Part shown: positions 1 through 7,757 of the stretch, piece after piece
How positions within the stretch are numbered: the first letter of the stretch is position 1
How the letters are laid out: each line of letters opens with the position of its first letter
Source: Bacillota bacterium
GTDB lineage: Bacteria > Bacillota > Clostridia > Lachnospirales > Lachnospiraceae
Length of the DNA stretch: 15,679 nt
NCBI GenBank assembly: GCA_023424995.1
Contig: JAFADH010000129.1
Coordinates: 1 to 15,679 of the forward strand
Reading direction: 5' to 3'
Translations under genes and position numbers: made by a program
Notes under the pieces: model-generated
What the model was told of the DNA's origin: nothing
Seen by the model: only the letters and a program-made list of their open reading frames with translations
Databases searched by the model: none

Positions 1-1200
1 ATCAATAAACTGATCCGGTCTGTTACCGCTCTTATTATGATTGTTACCATGGTATTGTCCATGGCTGCATGCGGCAAGGAAGCGGCAGACAATACCAACG
101 GCAGCACCGCTGACTCCGGTAACAGCACATCAGATGCGAAGGATAATTTCTCAGACAGCAATGGCCCTTCCGCCACAGGGGATACCTCCTCTAAGGATAA
201 CGGCACAGACAGCACCAATGACACCCCCTCCCCTTCCGCGTCTTCAAAGGATGACTATGATACTATTACCCTGGTATGGTATCCCAATGAATCCGCGGCT
301 GACTACCAGCCCGCCCGTGATGAGATAGCAAACCTCATCGGACAGGCTACCGGCAAGAAAGTAGAGCACAGGCTGACCACGGACTATGCGATCGCGATCG
401 AAGCGCTTGCCAGCGGAACTGCTCATATCTGCTTTATGGGAGCACAGGGCTACATCGAGGCAAATATCAAGAATCCTGCCGTTCAGCCCCTGTTTGTCAA
501 TTCAGGTGCTTCCGGCACATTGGAGGATGCGATCTATTACAGCTGGTTATCCGTCAATAAAGGTGATGAGAATAACTACCTGGCGGGTGACAAGTATTCC
601 ATCGCTAATGTACAGGGTAAGAAAATCTCATTTGTAAGCAACAGCTCTACCTCCGGCTTTAAGGTTCCTACCAACGGAATCCTTACCTTCTTCAGCCAGG
701 TTGACCAATGGAAGAATATCTCCGTGGATGATTTGATTGAGGGCGGCAGCAGAATGTTCTTTTCCGAGGTTCTGTTCGGCGGCTCCCATCAGGGCTCGGC
801 AGTCAATCTTCTCTCCGGTAAAGCAGACGTAGCCGCTTTCTGTGATACAGAGCTTGCGCCATATGCAGCTGTTGTGTCCGGTGAAGAGAATAAAGCAGGC
901 TCCGTATACCAGGTTAAGGCTGATGCCTCCGCTCCCTTTGACACATTGACCGGTAAAGAATTTGTTATTATCCAATCCACACCGGTACTCAACGGACCTT
1001 TTGCATATAATTCAGAAGCATTAAGCGCAGATGATACCAAGAGTATCCAGGACCTCTTTACCTCTGAGGAAGTAACCAACAATCCGCTGATCTTTATCAT
1101 TCCCGACTCAGGCAATGTAGGAATGTTCAAGAGGACCAGCGAAGAGCATTTCGTACTTGTAGAGGATTCCTGGTACGATCCGATCCGTGAAATGGAATAA
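1..1200 (+). CDS. phnD: Phosphonate ABC transporter substrate-binding lipoprotein PhnD (5' end outside window)
   Basis: This is the periplasmic-binding-protein-type receptor that captures phosphonates outside the membrane and delivers them to PhnCE. The reading frame is open from base 1, so the true start probably lies just upstream. The visible N-terminus is a lipoprotein signal: basic residues, a hydrophobic stretch, then a lipobox ending Met-Ala-Ala-Cys, with the lipidated Cys encoded at 70-72. A Ser/Thr/Asp/Gly/Asn-rich linker of about 60 residues follows, to about base 260. The binding fold then starts at TLVWYPNESAADYQPARDE, with the PhnD-type segments ALASGTAHICFMG and GKADVAAFCD. It is the first visible gene of the phn operon, 23 bases ahead of phnC. 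The ATG at 37 is in frame but would cut the signal peptide short, so it is probably not the start. Phosphite or another phosphonate cannot be excluded as ligand. Confidence 0.93.
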   Translation: MNKLIRSVTALIMIVTMVLSMAACGKEAADNTNGSTADSGNSTSDAKDNFSDSNGPSATGDTSSKDNGTDSTNDTPSPSASSKDDYDTITLVWYPNESAADYQPARDEIANLIGQATGKKVEHRLTTDYAIAIEALASGTAHICFMGAQGYIEANIKNPAVQPLFVNSGASGTLEDAIYYSWLSVNKGDENNYLAGDKYSIANVQGKKISFVSNSSTSGFKVPTNGILTFFSQVDQWKNISVDDLIEGGSRMFFSEVLFGGSHQGSAVNLLSGKADVAAFCDTELAPYAAVVSGEENKAGSVYQVKADASAPFDTLTGKEFVIIQSTPVLNGPFAYNSEALSADDTKSIQDLFTSEEVTNNPLIFIIPDSGNVGMFKRTSEEHFVLVEDSWYDPIREME

Positions 1201-1223
1201 ATAAACCTTAGGAGGAACACATA

Positions 1224-2009
1224 TTGTCATTCTTAGAAATCAAGAACGTGAGCAAGACCTACGGCAATACGACAAAGGCCCTTCAGGACGTCACGTTATC
1301 AATTGAAGAAGGCGAATTCGTGTCCGTCATCGGACCCTCCGGAGCTGGCAAATCTACGCTTCTGCGATGCATCAACCGACTTGTTGATGCATCGCAGGGC
1401 GTTATTGTATTCGACGGGCAGGACATAACAAACGTCTCAGGTAAGAAATTACGTATGGTCAGAACGAAAGCCGGCATGATATTCCAGCATTATAATCTGG
1501 TCAACCGGCTCAGTGTTATTGAAAATGTCCTTCACGGACGGCTTGGCTACAAATCCGCCCTGAGCGGAGCGATCGGACATTATACGGAGTCCGAGAAGGA
1601 ACAGGCCTTTGTTATACTGAATAAGCTTGGTCTTACCGATCAGGCATACAAGCGTTGTGATGAGCTCTCCGGCGGTCAGAAGCAGCGTGTGGGAATCGCC
1701 CGGGCGCTCATGCAGCAGCCCAAGCTGATTCTCTGTGATGAACCCATAGCCTCCCTTGACCCGAATTCCTCTAAGATTATCATGGATTATCTGAGTGATA
1801 TCAACCGTACCATGAATATTACCTGTATCCTTAATCTCCACCAGGTCGATGTTGCCATGAAATATTCCAAGCGGATCATAGGAATAACCAAGGGGCGTGT
1901 GGTATATGACGGTCCTGCCGGTATGCTGGATAAGAAGATGATCCATGAGATTTACCAATCCCAGGAAGGCGATCTCATCACGGATGAAAGGGAGTCCAGG
2001 TATGCGTAA
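1224..2009 (+). CDS. phnC: Phosphonate ABC transporter ATP-binding protein PhnC
   Basis: This cytoplasmic ATPase powers phosphonate import with the PhnE permeases. The protein has 261 residues, usual for PhnC. Visible motifs are Walker A GPSGAGKST (37-45), Q-loop Gln88, signature LSGGQ (148-152), Walker B LILCDE (168-173) with D-loop SLD, and switch His206 in NLHQVD. The start is TTG at 1224, chosen because an AGGAGG ribosome site (1210-1215) sits 8 bases upstream and the protein then begins at the conserved LEIKNVSKTYG strand. The stop overlaps the phnE1 start by 8 bases, suggesting translational coupling. The DNA just after Walker A (1362-1397) is a perfect 15-bp inverted repeat, listed separately. 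The family call is firm; phosphonate specificity rests on the operon. Confidence 0.96.
   Translation: MSFLEIKNVSKTYGNTTKALQDVTLSIEEGEFVSVIGPSGAGKSTLLRCINRLVDASQGVIVFDGQDITNVSGKKLRMVRTKAGMIFQHYNLVNRLSVIENVLHGRLGYKSALSGAIGHYTESEKEQAFVILNKLGLTDQAYKRCDELSGGQKQRVGIARALMQQPKLILCDEPIASLDPNSSKIIMDYLSDINRTMNITCILNLHQVDVAMKYSKRIIGITKGRVVYDGPAGMLDKKMIHEIYQSQEGDLITDERESRYA
1362..1397 (+). repeat. Perfect 15-bp inverted repeat inside phnC
   Basis: The left arm CTGCGATGCATCAAC (1362-1376) and right arm GTTGATGCATCGCAG (1383-1397) are exact reverse complements around a 6-base loop (CGACTT). Two further G-U pairs are possible below the stem in RNA. The element lies in the coding sequence immediately after Walker A, in the codons for LRCINRLVDASQ, which still reads as normal PhnC sequence. 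There is no following T-run, so it is not a standard terminator. Its function is unknown. Confidence 0.9.
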
Positions 2010-2808
2010 GAAATCAAATAAGAATAAAGCCAATATATTCTCCCGAAGAAAAAGAGTCCATACCCTGGCCCTTTTCAGTGTCCTGCTGCTGTTTATACTG
2101 GCATCCGCGGTAACGGAGTATGATGCTGCTGCGGGTATTACTTCCCTGCCAAAGGCATTGCTCTGGATGGGAAATAATCTGATTCCGGATGCAAAAGCCT
2201 TCTCACGGCTGCCTAACATTCTGAAAAAGCTCTTCGATACTGTGTTTCTGTCCATTGCTGTTACGGTAGCCGCAACCATATGCGCCTTTTTCTTCAGCCT
2301 CCTGGGTTCCAATACCACGAAGATCAACGGCGTCCTGGCCAGAATTGTACGAATCATAGCCGCCTTTTTTAGAAATGTACCGGATGTGGTATGGGCGATT
2401 CTTCTCCTGTTCTCCTTCGGACAGAACATATTAACCGGCTTTTTCGCCCTTTTCTTCACCACCTTCGGAATGCTGACCAGAACCTTCATCGAGACGATTG
2501 ATGAGGTCAGTGCCGATTGCGTGGAAGCCCTTTATGCCTCCGGCGCAACTTATATGCAGACCGTATTTCAGGGAATTGTGCCTTCTTCTATCTCTGAGAT
2601 TCTTACCTGGGTATTATTCATGATCGAGACAAATATCCGAAGCTCAACACTTATCGGCATCTTAACGGCAACCGGTATCGGATATTTATTTGATCTGTAT
2701 TTCAAGCGGCTGGATTACGCATCTGCCAGTCTCGTAATTCTTTCAATTGTTATTGTGGTTCTGGTTCTTGAAAATATATCCAGCAGAATCAGGAAGGTGA
2801 TCATGTGA
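2002..2808 (+). CDS. phnE: Phosphonate ABC transporter permease PhnE (first copy)
   Basis: This is an inner-membrane permease of the phosphonate importer. The start chosen is ATG 2002 (268 residues): a GGGAG ribosome site (1990-1994) precedes it and it overlaps the phnC stop by 8 bases. The frame is open further upstream, but only within phnC. A basic N-terminus is followed by a membrane segment at about 21-38, then others at about 80-102, 112-157, 200-230 and 240-257. The EAA-type loop that docks with the ATPase is at about 175-194 (EALYASGATYMQTVFQGIVP), with family-typical spacing. A second, divergent permease follows, so the channel is probably a PhnE1/PhnE2 heterodimer, an arrangement common in Firmicutes. 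Confidence 0.94.
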   Translation: MRKKSNKNKANIFSRRKRVHTLALFSVLLLFILASAVTEYDAAAGITSLPKALLWMGNNLIPDAKAFSRLPNILKKLFDTVFLSIAVTVAATICAFFFSLLGSNTTKINGVLARIVRIIAAFFRNVPDVVWAILLLFSFGQNILTGFFALFFTTFGMLTRTFIETIDEVSADCVEALYASGATYMQTVFQGIVPSSISEILTWVLFMIETNIRSSTLIGILTATGIGYLFDLYFKRLDYASASLVILSIVIVVLVLENISSRIRKVIM

Positions 2809-2902
2809 CAGATGATAATTTTACACTGAAGTCTATAATGGGAAAGCACAATGTTTTCACATCATAAATTCAAAGATTTTCTTAAGAATGGAGGTTTAGA
2901 TA

Positions 2903-3772
2903 ATGGATAGCACAATAACCGGAATAGACACTGCCTTAAGTCTTGAGCTTCAAAAGCATATATGCAAATCCTCTTCCGGCAGAATAAAAACCGGGGCAAA
3001 AAGTAAAAGCGGATCAGCGGTCAAATTGACCGTGCTGATACTTTTAGCTTTAACCATATATGGCTTCCTTACCTTCGATTATAAAGATATCAACGTTACC
3101 GAAGCCATACAAAGCACCTTGCATAATATAAGAACCGTATTTCTTCGGCCAAAACTGACCTATGACACAGCCGCAGGCATACTGTTCCAGCTGCTGATAA
3201 CCTTCTGCCTGGGAATTCTCTCGACAATCACAGGTGCCGTCATCGCTTTCTTCGCCGCTTTATTATGTGCTAAGAATATAGCGAATCCCATAACCGCATC
3301 CGTCGTCAAGAGTATCGTAGCCTTCATCCGTGCCGTTCCCACGATATTGTGGGTGCTGATCTTTGCTGTCACTGCCGGACTCGGCAGCGTCGCAGCCGTT
3401 GCAGGCCTGACTTTCCACAGCGCCGGTTATCTGACGAAGGCTTACGCGGAGTCCATTGAGGAGATGGACGGCGGTACCATCGAAGCTCTGAAAGCCAGCG
3501 GCGCCGGCTTCTGGCAGATTGTATTCCAGGCAATCGTCCCCTCTTCCATCAGCTATATGCTGTCCTGGACCTTCATGCGTTTCGAGATAAATTTCACCAA
3601 TGCCATCGCTATGGGAGCCGCTGCCGGTGCCGGCGGTATCGGTTACAACCTGTTCATGGCAGGCAACTTCTATCTCGATCTTCGGGAGATGGGGTATCTT
3701 ACTTATACCGTGGTAATCGCAGTAATCCTGCTGGAGACCGTTGCTACCAGGATTAAGGCAAAGGTTAAATAA
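2903..3772 (+). CDS. phnE: Phosphonate ABC transporter permease PhnE (second copy)
   Basis: This is the second permease subunit, 289 residues. ATG 2903 has a GGAGG site (2890-2894) 8 bases upstream. The N-terminus is long, polar and basic (residues 1-40). The first membrane segment is at about 41-57, with others at about 90-122, 134-172, 215-250 and 265-283. The EAA loop (about 194-213, EALKASGAGFWQIVFQAIVP) closely matches that of the first permease (FQ-x-IVPSSIS in both), as expected for paralogous partners on one ATPase dimer. A 94-base gap separates it from phnE1, larger than the other transporter gaps, with no convincing gene or hairpin in it. The role is inferred from family and operon position. 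Confidence 0.94.
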   Translation: MDSTITGIDTALSLELQKHICKSSSGRIKTGAKSKSGSAVKLTVLILLALTIYGFLTFDYKDINVTEAIQSTLHNIRTVFLRPKLTYDTAAGILFQLLITFCLGILSTITGAVIAFFAALLCAKNIANPITASVVKSIVAFIRAVPTILWVLIFAVTAGLGSVAAVAGLTFHSAGYLTKAYAESIEEMDGGTIEALKASGAGFWQIVFQAIVPSSISYMLSWTFMRFEINFTNAIAMGAAAGAGGIGYNLFMAGNFYLDLREMGYLTYTVVIAVILLETVATRIKAKVK

Positions 3773-3820
3773 TTTCCGGGCAGCATAAATATTTCATCAC
3801 TTTTGAGAACGGGGATAAGA

Positions 3821-4234
3821 ATGAATAAAAAAAGACTATTTTGTATTATGGCAAAGTCAGACAGCAATACAATTACTGAGCTGGCTGACAAAATAAAAAA
3901 GCACCATCATATCGTCATCATCAAGAAGCCTAACAAAACCTTAACCATGATAAGAATGCGTGAACCGGTGAAGGAAAGCATTTTTTATATCGGAGAGGTT
4001 ATGGTATGCGAAGCGATGGTGGAGCTTGACGGAGTAAAGGGAGCAGCTGTTATCATGGGAGATGATTATGAGAAAACCCTTCATATGGCTATCATCGATG
4101 CTGCTGTCAATAAAGGCATATTTCAAGACGAAGAACTTCTTCTGGAATTGGAGAAACAGCAGATACTCCAGGAGGAAAAAGAAAATGCCCTGCACCTGAA
4201 AACAATGGTCAATTTCACATCCATGGACCGGTAG
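3821..4234 (+). CDS. phnG: C-P lyase subunit PhnG
   Basis: PhnG is a small subunit of the C-P lyase core complex (PhnG2H2I2J2 in E. coli). It is needed when the phosphonate displaces adenine from ATP to give ribose 1-phosphonate 5-triphosphate. The protein has about 137 residues against 150 in E. coli. The recognisable core is ESIFYIGEVMVCEAMVELDG and MGDDYEKTLHMAIIDAAVNKG, followed by an acidic Glu-rich helix and the C-terminal LKTMVNFTSMDR, which matches the VDFFTMV-type ending of the family. ATG 3821 is preferred, with a weak GGGG site 6 bases upstream. A TTG at 3803 is in frame but has no ribosome site. phnH follows after 12 bases. Confidence 0.9.
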   Translation: MNKKRLFCIMAKSDSNTITELADKIKKHHHIVIIKKPNKTLTMIRMREPVKESIFYIGEVMVCEAMVELDGVKGAAVIMGDDYEKTLHMAIIDAAVNKGIFQDEELLLELEKQQILQEEKENALHLKTMVNFTSMDR

Positions 4235-4246
4235 GGAGGTAATCAA

Positions 4247-4831
4247 ATGGCAGCCATACAGAAAAAACATAATTTTGACGAAGTCTTTGACTCACAAAAG
4301 GTATACCGGCTCATCTTAACAGCCATGTCCAACCCCACAAGAATTGTTAATATTAAGCCCTACGCGGATAAATTGTATGGTGAGCATCCGGAACTGCTTG
4401 CCATCGCCCTGACACTGCTGGACAACGAAGTAAGCTTCCATATCTGTCAGGATCCAAAGCTTTCGGAAGACATCACATCACTTACCCTGTCCAAAAAGGA
4501 AGCACTTCATAATGCGGATTTTATCTTCATAACAGAAAAGGATTATCTGGAATTCGTCATAAAGAACGCGAAGTATGGAACCCTCCGCGATCCCCACAGA
4601 TCATCCACGATTATTATAAAAATATCCGGAGACAGCAGCTGTTATCTGCCGCTGTATGGCGCAGGCATCCGGAATACCGCTGATTTCTATACGGATGAGC
4701 TGGTGAAGGCCGCCCTTGATCTTAGGGACCGGCAATATTATGAATACCCCCAGGGTATTGACTTTATATTCGTATCGGGGAACGGCAGCATGTTTGCCAT
4801 TCCACGTCTGACATTAAGGGAGGTACGGTAA
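4247..4831 (+). CDS. phnH: C-P lyase subunit PhnH
   Basis: PhnH is a structural subunit at the outer ends of the C-P lyase core complex and is required for formation of the ribosyl phosphonate triphosphate. It has 194 residues, the same as E. coli PhnH. The N-terminal FDEVFDSQKVYRLILTAMSNP matches the family pattern (phenylalanine helix, then RLLLKAMSxPG-like). The C-terminal segment GIDFIFVSGNGSMFAIPRLT is also typical. The start ATG 4247 has a strong GGGAGG site (4234-4239) that overlaps the phnG stop. The stop TAA is directly followed by the phnI ATG with no intervening base. The PLP-transferase-like fold is known from the family and is not shown by catalytic residues here. Confidence 0.92.
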   Translation: MAAIQKKHNFDEVFDSQKVYRLILTAMSNPTRIVNIKPYADKLYGEHPELLAIALTLLDNEVSFHICQDPKLSEDITSLTLSKKEALHNADFIFITEKDYLEFVIKNAKYGTLRDPHRSSTIIIKISGDSSCYLPLYGAGIRNTADFYTDELVKAALDLRDRQYYEYPQGIDFIFVSGNGSMFAIPRLTLREVR

Positions 4832-5899
4832 ATGGCATATGTAGCAGTATCCGGCGGCAAAGAAGCCATCGAAGCAAGCATCGAGCTGCTTAAATTTTAT
4901 AGAAGCGGTACAGTAATGGATATCGAGCTGGAAGCCATCGAGCATAAGATGTCTCTTCTGGTGGACAGAGTGATGAGTGAAGCCGGCTTATATTCCAAAC
5001 CTTATGCGGCATTAGCGCTGAAGCAGTGTGAAGGCTCCGTGGAGGAGGCCGTATTTCTTCTTCGGGCATACCGTTCCACTCTCACCAGGAATTATTATAC
5101 CGAGGTTGTTGATGCCGGGCAGATGCGCGCAGTACGCAGGATATCCGCGGCCTTCAAGGACATTATGGGCGGACAGCTGCTGGGGGCCACCTATGATTAT
5201 ACCCACCGCCTGATCAACTTCAACCTTGAACATGAGAACTCCATCGTACTGTACGAAGCGGTCAGAAAAGAGCTGGAGGAGCAGACACCCCAGGAGATCT
5301 CCCCCTGCCGCCGGGTATCGGAAGAATTAAAGAAGGAAGGGCTCATGGATATCTATCCCATAGATGATACAACGCCCTATGATATAACGGAGAATATCCT
5401 GGAATTTCCCGCACCCCGCAGTGCCCGCCTGCAGACCCTGTCCCGTGCTGATACCGGCTTTATCTCAGGTCTGGCTTATTCCGTATTACGGGGCTTCGGA
5501 CAGGTTCATCCCACGGTAGGCGAGCTGCGTACCGGTTATGTAGAGCTATGTGTCCCCTATCTTTTTGATGAGACTGAGAGCATCTATATCGGCGAGATTT
5601 TGATCACAGAAGTGGAATGCTATAACCAGGCAGAGGACAAGGACAGCTTAAAGCTTGCTGCCGGCTATGGCGCCGTATTTGGAAGAAATGAAAACAAGGC
5701 CATCGCCATGGCGGTCATCGACCATGAACTGGAGCATAAGGGACCATACCCCGCCCAGAATGAAGAGTTCGTATTGACGCATGGGGACAGTCTTGAGATG
5801 AATGGCTTCATCTCCCATCTAAAGCTCCCTCATTATGTTACCTTCCAGTCCAAGCTTGACGCTGTAAGAAAGACACGAAAGGCCATCGACCATGAATAA
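4832..5899 (+). CDS. phnI: C-P lyase subunit PhnI (purine nucleosidase-type)
   Basis: PhnI, with PhnG, PhnH and PhnL, catalyses transfer of the phosphonate to C1 of the ATP ribose, releasing adenine; on its own it acts as a nucleosidase. The protein has 355 residues (E. coli 354). Conserved segments are MAYVAVSGGKEAIEAS at the N-terminus, ALALKQCEGSVEEAVFLLRAYRSTL, the GGQLLGATYDYTHRLINF block (about 118-135), and the C-terminal EEFVLTHGDSLEMNGFISHL followed by KLPHYVTFQSKLD. The start ATG abuts the phnH stop and has GGGAGG (4818-4823) 8 bases upstream. The last 8 bases overlap phnJ, so the two core subunits are translationally coupled. Confidence 0.97.
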   Translation: MAYVAVSGGKEAIEASIELLKFYRSGTVMDIELEAIEHKMSLLVDRVMSEAGLYSKPYAALALKQCEGSVEEAVFLLRAYRSTLTRNYYTEVVDAGQMRAVRRISAAFKDIMGGQLLGATYDYTHRLINFNLEHENSIVLYEAVRKELEEQTPQEISPCRRVSEELKKEGLMDIYPIDDTTPYDITENILEFPAPRSARLQTLSRADTGFISGLAYSVLRGFGQVHPTVGELRTGYVELCVPYLFDETESIYIGEILITEVECYNQAEDKDSLKLAAGYGAVFGRNENKAIAMAVIDHELEHKGPYPAQNEEFVLTHGDSLEMNGFISHLKLPHYVTFQSKLDAVRKTRKAIDHE

Positions 5900-6758
5900 G
5901 AATTATAACTTTGCCTTCCTTGACGAAGGCTCCAAGCGGGAAATCAGAAGGAGCAGCCTGAAGGCTGTTGCCATACCGGGCTACCAGGTCCCCTTTGGTT
6001 CCAGAGAGCTGCCCATCGGCCGCGGCTGGGGCACCGGCGGTATCCAGCTGACCTTAACCCTCATTGGTCCCGATGATATATTAAAGGTGATCGACCAGGG
6101 CAGTGACGAAAGCGTCAATGCCGTGAATATAAAGAAGTTTGTTGGTCTTTGCACCGATGTCAGGACCACGGACAAAACCGGAGAAGCTACCATAATCCAG
6201 TCCCGCCACCGCATTCCCGAGGTTCCCATGAACAATGATCAGATACTCGTGCTCCAGGTTCCGATCCCCGAGCCGCTCCGCATCGTAGAGGCCAGTGAGG
6301 AAGTTACGAAGAAGATGCATGCCGAGAAGGATTATGCTCCTATCTGGCTGCAGCTGTATGAGAGCTTGATCAAGTATAAGAAGATAACCATATCCTCCGA
6401 ATATCCGGTTATGGTGGAAGGAAGATACATCATGAACCCCAGCCCCATTCCCAAATTCGATAATCCCAAACTTCATGAAGCAAAATGCCTGTACCTGTTC
6501 GGCGCCGGAAGGGAGAAGAAAATCTATGCCATCCCTCCCTATACCCGGGTTGCTTCTCTGGAATTCGAGGATGTGCCCTTTGAGAAGGAAAGCTTCCGGG
6601 GAAAGCATTGCCGCTTGTGCAATAGTACGGACACCTACCTGGACGAGATATTCGATTCCGGCACGGGAGAGAGATTCTATCAATGCTCCGATACGTCTTA
6701 TTGTAAAGAAAGAAGGCAATCCCAGAGCTCATTACGGCAGCCCGGCAGCTGCCGTTAA
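5892..6758 (+). CDS. phnJ: Alpha-D-ribose 1-methylphosphonate 5-phosphate C-P lyase PhnJ
   Basis: PhnJ is the radical-SAM enzyme that cleaves the C-P bond, releasing the alkane (methane from methylphosphonate) and 5-phosphoribosyl 1,2-cyclic phosphate. It has 288 residues (E. coli 281). The hallmark CX2CX21CX5C is intact: Cys240, Cys243 and Cys265 should hold the 4Fe-4S cluster, and Cys271 is the expected thiyl-radical residue. Gly30 in AVAIPGYQVPFGSRE matches the catalytic Gly32 of E. coli. Other family blocks are GWGTGGIQLT, RHRIPE, QVPIPEPLR, NPSPIPKFDNP and LFGAGREKKIYA. The start ATG overlaps phnI by 8 bases. The tail after Cys271 is a little longer than in E. coli, and its last codons form a hairpin. 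Confidence 0.98.
   Translation: MNKNYNFAFLDEGSKREIRRSSLKAVAIPGYQVPFGSRELPIGRGWGTGGIQLTLTLIGPDDILKVIDQGSDESVNAVNIKKFVGLCTDVRTTDKTGEATIIQSRHRIPEVPMNNDQILVLQVPIPEPLRIVEASEEVTKKMHAEKDYAPIWLQLYESLIKYKKITISSEYPVMVEGRYIMNPSPIPKFDNPKLHEAKCLYLFGAGREKKIYAIPPYTRVASLEFEDVPFEKESFRGKHCRLCNSTDTYLDEIFDSGTGERFYQCSDTSYCKERRQSQSSLRQPGSCR
6734..6755 (+). repeat. Inverted repeat at the 3' end of phnJ
   Basis: Arms ACGGCAGC (6734-6741) and GCTGCCGT (6748-6755) are perfect complements around a 6-base loop, ending one base before the phnJ stop. A 12-base palindrome CGGCAGCTGCCG overlaps it (6743-6754). No T-run follows, so it is not a standard terminator. It could pace translation or protect or process mRNA between phnJ and phnK; this is a guess. 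Confidence 0.6.
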
Positions 6759-6802
6759 GGTATGCTGTGAACTGCCATTTAAATATCCCGGAGGTATATG
6801 AT

Positions 6803-7636
6803 ATGCAATTAAATGAAACTCCCGTATTAAAAATCAATAACCTGACGGTACGGTACGGTGACGGCTGTCCCGACTGCCCGTGCAGCCTTGAGAAGAACCG
6901 CTGCACGGTATGCGGTACCGTATGGGCTGCCCGGGATATCTCCCTGGAGGTATATCCCGGGGAAGTCCTTGGCATTGTAGGTGAAAGCGGTTCCGGTAAA
7001 TCCACTTTGATGAAAAGCCTTTATTTTGACATTGAACCCACCGGCGGCAATGCCTGCCTTAAGGATTATAAGAAGGGAACGGCTAATATCTGGTCTGTCA
7101 GTGCGGCTGAACAGCGGATGATCAAGAATAATATCATGGGAATGGCATACCAAAATCCCGTTCTGGGTCTTCGTATGGACTATTCTTCCGCATCGAATAT
7201 CGCTGAGAAGATCATCGCTGCCGGAAGCCGGAATGCCGGTCAGATGACGGCGCGTGCCGCCGGGCTTCTCGAAGCGGTTGAGATTCTTACCTCACGAATG
7301 AGCGAAGCCCCGAAGAACTTCTCCGGCGGAATGCAGCAGCGTGTCCAGATATCAAAGGCACTTGCCAATAACCCTTCTCTTTTGCTGCTGGACGAGGTGA
7401 CCACCGGACTTGACCTTTCGGTCCAGGCCAAGGTATTGGATCTGATCCGTAGAATTAGAGCAAAATACAATATTTCCATTTTGCTGGTATCCCATGATCT
7501 GGCTGTCATCCGTATGCTGGCTGACCGGACCGTCGTGATGCTGGACGGAACGATCGTGGAAAGCGGCCTTACCGACCAGATTCTTGAGGATCCCCAGCAT
7601 GCTTATACCCAGCAGCTGGTTCATTCGTTAATCTAA
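6803..7636 (+). CDS. phnK: C-P lyase ATP-binding cassette subunit PhnK, with Cys-rich insert
   Basis: PhnK is a soluble ABC-type subunit that docks on the C-P lyase core near PhnJ and is needed for turnover in vivo. It is not a transporter ATPase. ATG 6803 (277 residues) is chosen for its CGGAGG site (6789-6794) 8 bases upstream; an in-frame GTG at 6767 lacks one. Walker A GESGSGKST is at 60-68, Q-loop Gln117, signature FSGGMQQR at 173-180, Walker B LLLLDE at 193-198, and switch His231. After Walker B it reads DEVTTGLD rather than DEPT. Between the first strand and Walker A is an insert with Cys22, 25, 27, 34 and 37 (CPDCPC, then CTVCG), which resembles a zinc ribbon and is absent from E. coli PhnK. 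The C-terminal GLTDQILEDPQHAYTQQLVHSL is typical of PhnK and oligopeptide-type ATPases. Confidence 0.95.
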   Translation: MQLNETPVLKINNLTVRYGDGCPDCPCSLEKNRCTVCGTVWAARDISLEVYPGEVLGIVGESGSGKSTLMKSLYFDIEPTGGNACLKDYKKGTANIWSVSAAEQRMIKNNIMGMAYQNPVLGLRMDYSSASNIAEKIIAAGSRNAGQMTARAAGLLEAVEILTSRMSEAPKNFSGGMQQRVQISKALANNPSLLLLDEVTTGLDLSVQAKVLDLIRRIRAKYNISILLVSHDLAVIRMLADRTVVMLDGTIVESGLTDQILEDPQHAYTQQLVHSLI

Positions 7637-7757
7637 GAAGCGGATTATCAGAAGAATACACATGAATGACAGTAAGCTGATTAAGATGTCATTATTTCCT
7701 GCCGGAATCAGCGTTTCAAATATAACACACAATTTAAAATAATAAGGAGAACGCACA

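Noticed and set aside
1449..2489. 346-residue frame on the - strand opposite phnC/phnE1
   Set aside because: It is antisense to two clearly real genes, shows no recognisable domain, and is a shadow of their codon bias.
2809..2902. Small gene or attenuator between phnE1 and phnE2
   Set aside because: Only very short frames occur and I see no stable hairpin; it appears to be plain spacer with the phnE2 ribosome site.
3803..3820. TTG start for phnG
   Set aside because: It has no ribosome site, while ATG 3821 has a GGGG site at suitable spacing.
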